In this document: piece after piece, positions 24,261-32,948 of the stretch
How the letters are laid out: each line of letters opens with the position of its first letter
Numbering within the stretch: position 1 is the stretch's first letter
NCBI GenBank assembly: GCA_048173955.1
Contig: DBEYOB010000130.1
Span: 1-41,825 of the forward strand
DNA from: CAZUFB01 sp048173955
Lineage (GTDB): Bacteria; Actinomycetota; Coriobacteriia; Coriobacteriales; UMGS124
Length of the DNA stretch: 41,825 nt
Direction of reading: 5' to 3'
The notes under the pieces: generated by a model
Told to the model about the DNA's origin: nothing
The model's database searches: none
What the model saw: only the letters and a program-made list of their open reading frames with translations
Position numbers and translations under genes: made by a program

Positions 24261-24283
24261 GCCCCGGGCACCGCGCCCGGGGC
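24261..24283 (+). other. GC-rich hairpin between rpsQ and rplN
   Basis: GCCCCGGGC (24261-24269) pairs perfectly with GCCCGGGGC (24275-24283) over 9 bp with loop ACCGC. CCCTTAAGG follows, so there is no terminator T run. It marks the S10-to-spc boundary. Confidence 0.5.
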
Positions 24284-24359
24284 CCCTTAAGGCTCGTGGC
24301 ACGTGGTCCGCTCGCGTGGGTCCACCTCTGCCACCCGTAAGCATCATTCGGAGGATGCG

Positions 24360-24728
24360 ATGATCCAGGCAGAAACTATGCTCAACGTCGCCGACAACTC
24401 CGGTGCACGCAAGGTCAAGTGCATCAAGGTTCTCGGTGGTTCCAGGCGTCGCTACGCCGGCGTCGGCGACGTCATCATCTGCGCCGTGCAGGACGCCCTT
24501 CCCAACGGTTCCGTGAAGAAGGGCGCCGTCGTGCGCTGCGTCGTCGTTCGCACCAAGAAAGAGATCCGCCGCAAGGATGGCAGCTATATCCGCTTCGACG
24601 ATAACGCGGCCGTTCTGATCGACGCTTCCGGCGCCCCCAAGGGCACCCGCGTCTTTGGCCCTGTCGCCCGCGAGCTGCGCGACCGCAAGTACCTCAAGAT
24701 TGCGTCGCTTGCTCCCGAGACGCTCTAA
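24360..24728 (+). CDS. rplN: 50S ribosomal protein uL14
   Basis: The 122-residue protein at the subunit interface begins MIQAETMLNVADNSGARKV and contains GSRRRYAGVGDVI and RFDDNAAVLID. ATG 24360 is preceded by GGAGG (24350-24354). A longer in-frame GTG at 24303 would add 19 residues without support. It starts the spc operon. Confidence 0.98.
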   Translation: MIQAETMLNVADNSGARKVKCIKVLGGSRRRYAGVGDVIICAVQDALPNGSVKKGAVVRCVVVRTKKEIRRKDGSYIRFDDNAAVLIDASGAPKGTRVFGPVARELRDRKYLKIASLAPETL

Positions 24729-24743
24729 GGAGAAGTGGAAAGT

Positions 24744-25061
24744 ATGGCAAAGATGAACGTCCGCAAGGGCGACACCGTCAAGGTGCTGTCGGGCAAGGAC
24801 AAGGGCGCGACCGGCGAGGTCCTGCGCGCCATGCCGCGCGAGAGCCGCGTGGTCGTCAAGGGCGTCGCCATGATGAAGAAGGCCGTGCGTCCCACGCAGA
24901 CCAACCCCCGTGGCGGCATTATCACCAAGGAGGCGCCGATCCACGTCTCCCGCGTCCAGCTGATCTGCCCCGTGTGCGGCAAGCCGACGCGCGTCAACCA
25001 CGGCCACAACGCCGAGGGCAAGAAGGTCCGCATCTGCAAGAAGTGCGGCGCCGAGTTCTAA
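24744..25061 (+). CDS. rplX: 50S ribosomal protein uL24
   Basis: This 105-residue assembly-initiator protein begins MAKMNVRKGDTVKVLSGKDKG (KOW fold). Its C-terminal half has two Cys pairs, CPVC and CKKC, a likely zinc site present in many bacterial uL24. AAGGAGA at 24727-24733 lies ten bases before ATG 24744; the GTG at 24735 is too close. Confidence 0.96.
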   Translation: MAKMNVRKGDTVKVLSGKDKGATGEVLRAMPRESRVVVKGVAMMKKAVRPTQTNPRGGIITKEAPIHVSRVQLICPVCGKPTRVNHGHNAEGKKVRICKKCGAEF

Positions 25062-25105
25062 CCATCTGAACGTGCGCCTATATTTAGGCAACTCGTGAAT
25101 TATGC

Positions 25106-25145
25106 GGCCCCGTCTGGCATATTCCAGGCGGGGCCGTTATTATTT
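25106..25145 (+). terminator. Terminator-like hairpin between rplX and rplE
   Basis: GGCCCCGTCTGG (25106-25117) pairs with CCAGGCGGGGCC (25124-25135) with one G-U over 12 bp and a CATATT loop. GTTATTATTT follows. It may attenuate transcription within the spc operon. Confidence 0.6.
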
Positions 25146-25183
25146 CGTACTTGGCTCCTGGAATCGGTTCAGGAGGTGTCGGG

Positions 25184-25213
25184 TTGGAAATCCGGCACAT
25201 AAAACCCCAGTAA
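25184..25213 (+). CDS. Candidate nine-residue leader peptide before rplE
   Basis: AGGAGGTG (25171-25178), a near-perfect ribosome-binding site, is followed five bases later by TTG and an open frame reading MEIRHIKPQ that stops at TAA (25211-25213). The stop overlaps TAAGGAG, the rplE ribosome-binding site. The binding site is also the 3' arm of a hairpin, CTCCTG (25155-25160) with CAGGAG (25170-25175). The arrangement suggests a regulatory leader frame, but it could be chance. Confidence 0.35.
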   Translation: MEIRHIKPQ

Positions 25214-25226
25214 GGAGATTGGCACC

Positions 25227-25775
25227 ATGGCAGAAGCACCCCGCCTCAAGCAGCGCTACACGGAGACGGTCCGTCCGGCCCTTCAGGAACAGTTCGGCTA
25301 CAAGAACGTCCACCTGATCCCGAAGCTCGAGAAGATCGTCGTGAACATGGGCGTGGGCGAGGCCACGACCGACTCCAAGGCCATCGACGCCGCCGTGTCC
25401 GACCTGCGCACCATCACCGGCCAGCAGCCCATGATCGCCCGTGCGCGCAAGTCCATCGCGTCGTTCCACCTGCGCGAGGGCATGCCCATCGGCTGCAAGG
25501 TCACCCTGCGCGGCGACCGCATGTGGGAGTTCTTCGACCGCCTGGTCTCCATCGCGATTCCCCGCATCCGCGACTTCCGCGGCTGCTCCACCAAGTCGTT
25601 CGACGGTCGCGGCAACTACTCGCTCGGCGTCACCGAGCAGCAGATCTTCCCCGAGATCCCCTACGACAAGATTGACCGCGTCCGCGGCATGGACATCACG
25701 TTCGTGACCACCGCCCAGACCAACGAAGAGGGCGAGGCGCTGCTGCGCGGGCTCGGGTTCCCCTTCAAGAAGTAG
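25227..25775 (+). CDS. rplE: 50S ribosomal protein uL5
   Basis: This 182-residue protein of the central protuberance binds 5S rRNA. It has PKLEKIVVNMGVGEA, GCKVTLRGDRMWEFFDRL, PRIRDFRGCSTKSFDGRGNY and the FPEIPYDKIDRVRGMDI segment. AAGGAG upstream supports the ATG. The 165-base gap before it holds a hairpin and a candidate leader peptide. Confidence 0.98.
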   Translation: MAEAPRLKQRYTETVRPALQEQFGYKNVHLIPKLEKIVVNMGVGEATTDSKAIDAAVSDLRTITGQQPMIARARKSIASFHLREGMPIGCKVTLRGDRMWEFFDRLVSIAIPRIRDFRGCSTKSFDGRGNYSLGVTEQQIFPEIPYDKIDRVRGMDITFVTTAQTNEEGEALLRGLGFPFKK

Positions 25776-25782
25776 AGGGTGC

Positions 25783-25799
25783 GGCGGGCGTCGCCCGCC
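25783..25799 (+). other. Hairpin between rplE and rpsZ
   Basis: GGCGGGC (25783-25789) pairs with GCCCGCC (25793-25799) over a very short loop, followed by CCCTTTGCC. It is another gap hairpin without a T run. Confidence 0.4.
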
Positions 25800-25857
25800 C
25801 CCTTTGCCTCTATAGCACCACCGATGTACATAACGAGAGATGTTGTTAGGAGGAAGA

Positions 25858-26043
25858 GTGGCTAAGAAGTCGATGATCGCCGCTGCACAGCGCGAGCCGA
25901 AGTTCTCGACCCGTCAGCACAACCGCTGCATGCGTTGCGGCCGTCCGCGCGCGTACTACCGCAAGTTCGGTCTGTGCCGTGTCTGCTTCCGCGAGCTTGC
26001 CAACAACGGCGAACTCCCCGGTGTCAAGAAGGCGAGCTGGTAG
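25858..26043 (+). CDS. rpsZ: 30S ribosomal protein uS14, zinc-type (type Z)
   Basis: The 61-residue short form begins MAKKSMIAAAQREPKFS and carries the zinc motif CMRC...CRVC in RCGRPRAYYRKFGLCRVCFREL. The GTG at 25858 is preceded by AGGAGG (about 25850-25854), which gives the canonical length. An in-frame start six codons earlier overlaps that site. Confidence 0.97.
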   Translation: MAKKSMIAAAQREPKFSTRQHNRCMRCGRPRAYYRKFGLCRVCFRELANNGELPGVKKASW

Positions 26044-26136
26044 GCGAAAAGCCGGGGACCTGCGCGTGCAGGCATCTTCGCCACGGGTGAAGGTGTACCG
26101 ATGTGCAGTCTCATCTAGAACCATAGGAGGAATCCA

Positions 26137-26535
26137 ATGAACCTGAGTGACCCGATCGCAGATATGCTTACGCGCATCCGTAACGCAAACTCTGCGAACA
26201 AGGCCACGGTCTCGATGCCTTCGAGCAAGAAGCTCGTCGAGATCGCTCGCGTCATGAAGGAGGAGGGCTACATCGCCGACTACGTCGTCGAGGCCGGCAC
26301 CCCCCATGACGACCTTGTCATCACCCTGAAGTACGGCGAGCGCCGTGCAAAGGTGATTCGCGGCATCCGCCGCATCTCCAAGCCCGGCCTGCGCATCTAT
26401 GCCGGCAAGGCCGAGCTGCCCCGCGTTCTTGGCGGCCTGGGCATCGCCATCATCTCGACGTCGAAGGGCGTTATGTGCGATCGCGACGCCCGCAAGATCG
26501 GCGTCGGCGGCGAAGTCGTCGCCTACGTTTGGTAA
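26137..26535 (+). CDS. rpsH: 30S ribosomal protein uS8
   Basis: This 132-residue 16S-binding protein begins MNLSDPIADMLTRIRNANSA and ends with the conserved STSKGVMCDRDARKIGVGGE. AGGAGGAAT precedes the ATG. The 93-base gap from rpsZ contains a CCTGC/GCAGG hairpin within a longer GCGAA/TTCGC stem. In E. coli S8 represses the spc operon by binding mRNA at rplE; a counterpart site was not identified. Confidence 0.98.
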   Translation: MNLSDPIADMLTRIRNANSANKATVSMPSSKKLVEIARVMKEEGYIADYVVEAGTPHDDLVITLKYGERRAKVIRGIRRISKPGLRIYAGKAELPRVLGGLGIAIISTSKGVMCDRDARKIGVGGEVVAYVW

Positions 26536-26561
26536 CGGACTGCTGGAAAGGAGCAACCACC

Positions 26562-27098
26562 GTGTCCCGTATCGGTAAGAAGCCCATCCCGGTCCCTGCC
26601 GGCGTTGACGTGACGATCGACGGCACCAACGTGACCGTCAAGGGTCCCAAGGGCGAACTGAGCAAGTCGTTCTACGAATATCTCACCATTTCCCGGGAAG
26701 GCGACGAGATCGTCGTCACCCGTCCGGATGACTCCCGCACCTCTCGTGCCATGCACGGTCTGACCCGCACCCTGATCCACAACATGGTCGTGGGCGTGTC
26801 GACCGGCTTCTCCAAGAGGCTCGAGCTCCAGGGCGTCGGCTACCGCGTCGCGCTCAAGGGCAAGAACCTCGAGCTGTCGCTCGGCTTCTCGCACCCCGTG
26901 ATCGTCGAGCCGGAGGAGGGCATCAGCTTCGAGGTGCCCGACAACACGCACATCGTTGTCAACGGCATCGACAACCAGCGCGTCGGCCAGGTTGCCGCTG
27001 ACATCCGCGCCCACCGTCCCCCCGAGCCCTACAAGGGCAAGGGCATCCGCTACGAGGGCGAGGTTGTCCGTCGCAAGCTCGGTAAGGCCTCGAAGTAG
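26562..27098 (+). CDS. rplF: 50S ribosomal protein uL6
   Basis: The 178-residue protein near the sarcin-ricin loop begins MSRIGKKPIPVPAGVDV. It carries VKGPKGELS, GVSTGFSKRLELQGVGYR and the C-terminal RPPEPYKGKGIRYEGE. The start is GTG 26562 after AAAGGAG. Upstream in-frame codons overlap rpsH and are Arg-rich shadow sequence. Confidence 0.97.
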   Translation: MSRIGKKPIPVPAGVDVTIDGTNVTVKGPKGELSKSFYEYLTISREGDEIVVTRPDDSRTSRAMHGLTRTLIHNMVVGVSTGFSKRLELQGVGYRVALKGKNLELSLGFSHPVIVEPEEGISFEVPDNTHIVVNGIDNQRVGQVAADIRAHRPPEPYKGKGIRYEGEVVRRKLGKASK

Positions 27099-27109
27099 TA
27101 GAGCATATG

Positions 27110-27130
27110 CCGGCGGCCGAGCGCCGTCGG
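27110..27130 (+). other. Hairpin between rplF and rplR
   Basis: CCGGCGGC (27110-27117) pairs with GCCGTCGG (27123-27130) with one G-U over 8 bp and loop CGAGC. No T run follows. It lies just upstream of the rplR ribosome-binding site. Confidence 0.4.
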
Positions 27131-27151
27131 ATGTCAGCGAGGAGATCACCC

Positions 27152-27520
27152 ATGAACAAGCACAAGGCGAAGCAGGAGCGTCTCGCTCGTCGCCACCGCC
27201 GCGTCCGCGGCAAGATTTCGGGTACGCCCGCGCGTCCGCGCCTCTGCGTCACCCGCACCAACATGCACATCTACGCTCAGGTCATCGACGACGTCGCGCA
27301 CCGCACCCTGTGCTCCGCTTCGACGCTCGACCCCGAGTTCAAGGCCACGGGCAAGCTTGGTTCCAACAAGGAAGCCGCCCAGTTCGTCGGTGAGCTGGTC
27401 GGCAAGCGCGCCATCGAGGCCGGAATCACCACGGTGGCGTTCGACCGTGGCGGCCACCTCTACCATGGCCGTGTCGCAGCGCTCGCCGATGGCGCCCGCA
27501 GCGCCGGCCTGATCTTCTAG
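27152..27520 (+). CDS. rplR: 50S ribosomal protein uL18
   Basis: This 122-residue 5S rRNA-binding protein begins MNKHKAKQERLARRHRRVRG. It has the conserved PRLCVTRTNMHIYAQVIDD and AFDRGGHLYHGRVAALADGAR. GCGAGGAG upstream supports ATG 27152; in-frame ATGs further upstream lie in the hairpin region. Confidence 0.97.
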   Translation: MNKHKAKQERLARRHRRVRGKISGTPARPRLCVTRTNMHIYAQVIDDVAHRTLCSASTLDPEFKATGKLGSNKEAAQFVGELVGKRAIEAGITTVAFDRGGHLYHGRVAALADGARSAGLIF

Positions 27521-27532
27521 GAGGAATAGAGC

Positions 27533-28069
27533 ATGGCTCGTAACGATCGTCACCAGCAGAACAACGCGACCCCTGAGCTGCAAGAGCGCGTCGTTTTCAT
27601 CAACCGCGTCTCCAAGACGGTCAAGGGTGGCCGCCGCATGTCCCTCTCCGCGCTCGTCGTCGTCGGCGACGGCAAGGGCAACGTGGGCGTCGGCATGGGC
27701 AAGTCCGCCGAGGTTCCCCTGGCCATCCAGAAGGGCATCGAGGACGCGAAGAAGAACATGTTCTTCGTCCCGGTGACCGAGGAGGGCACCATCCCCCACG
27801 AGGTCGAGGGCCACTTCGGCGCCGGCCGCGTCGTCCTGAAGCCCGCTGTCCCCGGTACGGGCATCATCGCCGGCGGCCCGGTTCGCGCCCTGTGCGAGCT
27901 CGCCGGCATCAAGAACATCCTCGGCAAGTCCCTGGGCACGAGCAACTCGATGAACATCGTCAAGGCTGCCGCCGAGGGTCTCGCCCGACTCGAGAGCAAC
28001 GAGTCGGCTGCCGCCCGCCGCGGCATGTCGGTTGCCCAGATGTTCGTGGGCGGTAAGGAGAACAACTAA
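27533..28069 (+). CDS. rpsE: 30S ribosomal protein uS5
   Basis: The 178-residue protein of the mRNA entry site has an N-terminal RNA-binding domain (ELQERVVFINRVSKTVKGGR). It also has the conserved GDGKGNVGVGMGKSAEVPLA and GTGIIAGGPVRALCELAGI. TAGGAGGAA overlaps the rplR stop region and supports the ATG. Confidence 0.98.
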   Translation: MARNDRHQQNNATPELQERVVFINRVSKTVKGGRRMSLSALVVVGDGKGNVGVGMGKSAEVPLAIQKGIEDAKKNMFFVPVTEEGTIPHEVEGHFGAGRVVLKPAVPGTGIIAGGPVRALCELAGIKNILGKSLGTSNSMNIVKAAAEGLARLESNESAAARRGMSVAQMFVGGKENN

Positions 28070-28071
28070 CC

Positions 28072-28266
28072 ATGGCTGAAGCAACGACGAAAACCCTGCG
28101 CATCAAGCAGGTCCGCAGCAAGATCGGTCACCCGCAGGACCAGCGCGACACGCTTCGTTCCCTTGGCCTTCGCCACATCAACGACGTCGTCGAGCATCCC
28201 GACACCCCGTCCTTCCGCGGTATGATCCAGAAGGTTCGCCATCTGGTCACGGTCGAGGAGATTTAG
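28072..28266 (+). CDS. rpmD: 50S ribosomal protein uL30
   Basis: This 64-residue protein shows the uL30 pattern KTLRIKQVRSKIGHP, DTLRSLGLRHINDVVEHPD and IQKVRHLVTVEE. It starts two bases after rpsE, with TAAGGAG at the rpsE end as binding site, and is followed closely by rplO. Confidence 0.96.
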   Translation: MAEATTKTLRIKQVRSKIGHPQDQRDTLRSLGLRHINDVVEHPDTPSFRGMIQKVRHLVTVEEI

Positions 28267-28276
28267 GAGTTCCCCC

Positions 28277-28719
28277 ATGCAGCTTCACGATTTGTATCCC
28301 GCGCCCGGTTCGCGCAAGAACCGCAAGCGCGTCGGTCGCGGCAACTCGGGCAAGGGCGGCACCACCGCCGGCCGCGGCCAGAAGGGCCAGCTCTCCCGTT
28401 CCGGCGGCGGCAAGGGCCCGGGCTTTGAAGGCGGCCAGATGAAGCTGGCCATGCGCCTGCCGAAGCTCCCCGGTTTCCGCAACCCCTGCCGCATCGAGTA
28501 CACCCCTGTCAACGTCGCGCGCCTCGAGGAGCTCTTCAACGACGGCGACGTCGTCGACACCGATGCCCTGGTCGCCAAGAACGTCATCAAGAAGAACACC
28601 ACGCTGGTTAAGGTTCTCGGCGACGGCGACCTCACGAAGAAGCTCACCGTCAAGGTCGACAAGTGCTCCGCTTCGGCCCAGGCCAAGATTGAAGCGGCGG
28701 GAGGGACGGTAGAACTGCC

Positions 28720-28726
<7 letters not shown>
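28277..28726 (+). CDS. rplO: 50S ribosomal protein uL15
   Basis: The 149-residue protein begins MQLHDLYPAPGSRKNRKRVG. It contains GRGNSGKGGTTAGRGQKGQ and GFEGGQMKLAMRLPKLPGFRN, the hallmark Gly/Lys-rich N-terminal region. Its end overlaps the secY start by seven bases. Confidence 0.98.
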
Positions 28727-30009
<1,283 letters not shown>

Positions 30010-30020
30010 GCCATCGGCCC

Positions 30021-30041
30021 GGGAGAAACCCTCCCTTTTTT
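30021..30041 (+). terminator. Terminator after secY
   Basis: GGGAG (30021-30025) pairs with CTCCC (30031-30035) and is followed by six T (30036-30041). The stem is short but the T run is strong, so it is probably a partial terminator before adk. Confidence 0.65.
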
Positions 30042-30087
30042 GTTGGTAGGATAGTGCCACAGTAAGCCCAAACCAAGGAGGTCGCTT

Positions 30088-30717
30088 ATGAATCTTGTGC
30101 TCCTCGGAGCCCCGGGCGCAGGTAAGGGCACGCAGTCTCAGCTTCTTATCGACGAGTTCGGCATCCCCCACATCTCGACCGGCGACATCCTGCGCGCCGC
30201 CGTCAAGGAGGGAACGCCGCTCGGCGTCAAGGCGAAGGGATATATGGACGCCGGCGAGCTTGTGCCCGACGACCTGATCATCGACCTCATGCGCGAGCGC
30301 CTCGCCCAGGACGACGCCAAGAAGGGCTTCATCCTCGACGGGTTCCCGCGTACGACGACCCAGGCCGCCGCGCTCGACACCGCGCTGTCGGCGGAGGGGC
30401 GCCGCATCGAGTGCGCCGTCGCCATCGAGGTCCCCGACGAGGTCATCGTCGAGCGCCTGTCCTCGCGCCGCGTCTGCAAGGCGTGCGGCTACACGGGCAC
30501 CGCGACCGACGCCGCCTGCCCGCAGTGCGGGGGAGAGATGTACCAGCGCGATGACGACAAGCCCGAGACGATCCAGAACCGCCTCAACGTCTACCAGAAG
30601 TCGACCGCCCCGCTCGTGAACTACTATGCGGGCGCCGGCGTGCTCGTCGAGATCGACGGCAACCGCCCGGTCGACGAGGTGTACGCCGACGTGAAGGCCG
30701 CTGTCACCCATGATTAA
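30088..30717 (+). CDS. adk: Adenylate kinase, long zinc-LID form
   Basis: This 209-residue enzyme converts ATP and AMP to two ADP. The P-loop GAPGAGKGTQ is at residues 7-16, DGFPRT lies in the middle, and the LID domain contains CKAC and CPQC, a structural zinc site. AAGGAGGTC precedes the ATG. The final eight bases overlap map, so the pair is translationally coupled. Confidence 0.98.
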   Translation: MNLVLLGAPGAGKGTQSQLLIDEFGIPHISTGDILRAAVKEGTPLGVKAKGYMDAGELVPDDLIIDLMRERLAQDDAKKGFILDGFPRTTTQAAALDTALSAEGRRIECAVAIEVPDEVIVERLSSRRVCKACGYTGTATDAACPQCGGEMYQRDDDKPETIQNRLNVYQKSTAPLVNYYAGAGVLVEIDGNRPVDEVYADVKAAVTHD

Positions 30718-31507
30718 GCTCAAGACCCCTGAGGAGATCGAGGGCCTCAAGGTGTGCGGCGCCCTCTCGAAGGAGGTTCTGCGCCTGGCGGGCAACATGG
30801 TGCGGCCGGGCGTGTCGACCCTCGAGATCGACCGCTTCTGCGAGGACTTCATCCGCATGCACGGCGGCACCCCCGCGTTCAAGGGCTACGGCGGCTTCCC
30901 GGGGACGATCTGCGCCTCGGTCAACGACGAGGTCGTCCACGGCATCCCCTCGGCGGAGCGCATCCTCGCCGAGGGCGACATCATCTCGATCGACACCGGC
31001 GCCACGGTGGACGGATGGGTGGGGGACAACGCCTGGACCTTCGCCGTCGGCCACGTGTCCGACGAGGTGAAGGCCCTGCTCGAGGTCACGCGCGACTGCC
31101 TCGCGCTCGCCATCGAGCAGGCTGTGCCCGGCAACCACCTGGGCGACATCGGCCATGCGGTGCAGGCCCATGCCGAAAAGCACGGCTACGGCGTGATTCG
31201 CGAGTATGTGGGCCACGGCATCGGCCGTCACATGCACGAGGAGCCCAACGTCCCCAACTACGGGCACAAGGGCCACGGCGTCAAGCTCGAGGTCGGCATG
31301 TGCCTCGCCATCGAGCCGATGATCACGATGGGCAGGCGCCACGTCCATACACTGGCCAACGACTGGACGGTCGTGACCAACGACGGGAGCATGGCGGCCC
31401 ATTTCGAAAACACGGTCGCCATCACGGCGGACGGGCCGGTCATCACGACGGTCGAACCCGGCTTCGACCCGATGGACGTCGACGGCGGACGGAACGCGTC
31501 CTGCTAG
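30710..31507 (+). CDS. map: Methionine aminopeptidase, type I
   Basis: The 265-residue metalloprotease removes the N-terminal Met from nascent proteins. The metal ligands of the pita-bread fold are visible: Asp in SIDTGATVDG, Asp in VGDNAWTF, His in YVGHGIGRHMHE, Glu in LAIEPM and Glu in AHFENTVAI. VNDEVVHGIPS precedes them. It overlaps adk. A terminator follows 15 bases after the stop. Confidence 0.97.
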   Translation: MIKLKTPEEIEGLKVCGALSKEVLRLAGNMVRPGVSTLEIDRFCEDFIRMHGGTPAFKGYGGFPGTICASVNDEVVHGIPSAERILAEGDIISIDTGATVDGWVGDNAWTFAVGHVSDEVKALLEVTRDCLALAIEQAVPGNHLGDIGHAVQAHAEKHGYGVIREYVGHGIGRHMHEEPNVPNYGHKGHGVKLEVGMCLAIEPMITMGRRHVHTLANDWTVVTNDGSMAAHFENTVAITADGPVITTVEPGFDPMDVDGGRNASC

Positions 31508-31521
31508 CCGATTCGGCGGCG

Positions 31522-31568
31522 ACGGCCGCACCGACTTGCGATTGCAGGGCGGTGCGGCCGTAAATTTT
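31522..31568 (+). terminator. Terminator after map
   Basis: ACGGCCGCACCG (31522-31533) pairs with CGGTGCGGCCGT (31550-31561) over 12 bp, followed by AAATTTT. It separates adk-map from infA. I could not identify a confident promoter in the 80 bases before infA. Confidence 0.8.
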
Positions 31569-31648
31569 GTGAATGGGGTGCAAAGGCCAGGGCAATGGTC
31601 TAACATGCACTGGTGCTGTCTGTAACCCTTTGTGGAAAGTGGAGTGTT

Positions 31649-31870
31649 GTGACAAAGCGAGAAGACGCCATCGAGCTTGAGGGAACGGTTGTCGAGCCGT
31701 TGCCGAACGCGATGTTCAAGGTGGAGCTCGAGAACGGCCACACCGTTCTGGCCCACATCTCGGGGAAGATTCGGATGAACTACATCCGCATCCTCCCGGG
31801 AGACAAGGTCGTTTTGGAGCTGTCTCCCTATGATCTGAGTCGCGGTCGAATCACCTATCGGTACAAGTAA
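31649..31870 (+). CDS. infA: Translation initiation factor IF-1
   Basis: This 73-residue OB-fold protein binds the 30S A site during initiation. It reads VTKREDAIELEGTVVEPLP and has the nearly invariant FKVELENGHTVLAHISGKIR and SPYDLSRGRITYRYK. The start is GTG 31649, four bases after GGAG; longer in-frame starts overlap that site. Confidence 0.96.
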   Translation: MTKREDAIELEGTVVEPLPNAMFKVELENGHTVLAHISGKIRMNYIRILPGDKVVLELSPYDLSRGRITYRYK

Positions 31871-32021
31871 TCCCTCGACCGCTTTGCTTGCACTGGCTTC
31901 CGACGGGCGTCCCTTGAGTCGCGCAGGAGGTCAGGATATGCATGCGTCAGCAAAGTTCTGCAACAACGTCTGCGGCTGGACGATGAGATACAGTGTTGGA
32001 GCGAACCGAAAGGAAAGGGCA

Positions 32022-32135
32022 ATGAAAGTACGTCCTTCGGTCAAGAAGATGTGCGATAAGTGCAAGATCATCCGTCGCCACGGCAAGATTCTCGTGGTGT
32101 GCGAGAACCCGCGCCACAAGCAGCGTCAGGGTTAA
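32022..32135 (+). CDS. rpmJ: 50S ribosomal protein bL36, zinc-binding form
   Basis: The 37-residue protein begins MKVRPSVKKMCDKCKIIRRH and ends RHKQRQG. Its Cys/His set (CDKC, C, H) binds one zinc in the family. AAGGAAAGG before ATG 32022 is its ribosome-binding site and gives the canonical length. An upstream in-frame ATG at 31938 has a stronger AGGAGG seven bases before it and would add 28 residues. I keep the short form but report the alternative separately. Confidence 0.93.
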   Translation: MKVRPSVKKMCDKCKIIRRHGKILVVCENPRHKQRQG

Positions 32136-32149
32136 GAGAGGAGAGAACG

Positions 32150-32521
32150 TTGGCCCGTATCTTTGGTGTCGACCTTCCGCGTGAGAAGCGCGTCGAGATC
32201 GGCTTGACCTACATCTATGGCATTGGCCGCACCACCGCCTCGAAGCTGTGCGCCCAGACCGGCGTCGACCCCTCGACCCGCGTCAAGGACCTCACCGAGG
32301 ACGAGGTGACCAGGCTCCGCGACGCCATCGACGGCAACATCATGGTCGAGGGCGACCTGCGTCGCGAGCAGAGCCAGAACATCAAGCGTCTGATGGAGAT
32401 CGGCTGCTACCGTGGCCTGCGCCACCGCAAGGGCCTGCCGGTCCGCGGTCAGCGCACCCACACCAACGCTCGTACCCGCAAGGGCCCGCGTCGTCAAATC
32501 GGTGGGAAGAAGAGGGGCTAA
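32150..32521 (+). CDS. rpsM: 30S ribosomal protein uS13
   Basis: This 123-residue head protein forms subunit bridges. It begins MARIFGVDLPREKRVEIGLT and has YIYGIGRTTASKL, IGCYRGLRHRKGLPVRGQRT and a basic C-terminus. The start is TTG 32150, preceded by GAGAGGAGAG. Upstream in-frame sequence overlaps rpmJ in another frame. Confidence 0.97.
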   Translation: MARIFGVDLPREKRVEIGLTYIYGIGRTTASKLCAQTGVDPSTRVKDLTEDEVTRLRDAIDGNIMVEGDLRREQSQNIKRLMEIGCYRGLRHRKGLPVRGQRTHTNARTRKGPRRQIGGKKRG

Positions 32522-32527
32522 CGTAAC

Positions 32528-32929
32528 ATGGCAACGAACAAGAAGGCCGTCCGCACGCGCATCAAGCGTGCCGATCGCAAGAACATCGCCGTGGGCCAGG
32601 CCCACATCAAGAGCTCGTTCAACAACACCATCATCTCGATCACCGACCCCCAGGGCAACGTGATCGCCTGGCAGTCCGCCGGCACCGTGGGCTTCAAGGG
32701 TTCGCGCAAGTCGACCCCCTTCGCCGCGCAGATGGCCGCCGAGGCCTGCGCCAAGGTCGCCCAGGAGCACGGCATGCGCAAGGTGGCCGTCTTCGTCAAG
32801 GGCCCCGGCTCGGGCCGCGAGACCGCCATCCGCTCGCTCCAGGCCGCCGGCCTCGAGGTGACGAGCATCCAGGACAAGACCCCCACTCCGCACAACGGTT
32901 GCCGTCCGCGCAAGCGTCGTCGCGTGTAA
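32528..32929 (+). CDS. rpsK: 30S ribosomal protein uS11
   Basis: The 133-residue platform protein contains GQAHIKSSFNNTIISITDPQ, SRKSTPFAAQMAAEACAKVA and the C-terminal TPTPHNGCRPRKRRRV. ATG 32528 follows rpsM by six bases; the binding site lies in the rpsM end (AGAGGGG). Confidence 0.98.
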   Translation: MATNKKAVRTRIKRADRKNIAVGQAHIKSSFNNTIISITDPQGNVIAWQSAGTVGFKGSRKSTPFAAQMAAEACAKVAQEHGMRKVAVFVKGPGSGRETAIRSLQAAGLEVTSIQDKTPTPHNGCRPRKRRRV

Positions 32930-32948
32930 GTAAGGAAGGATAACCAAC

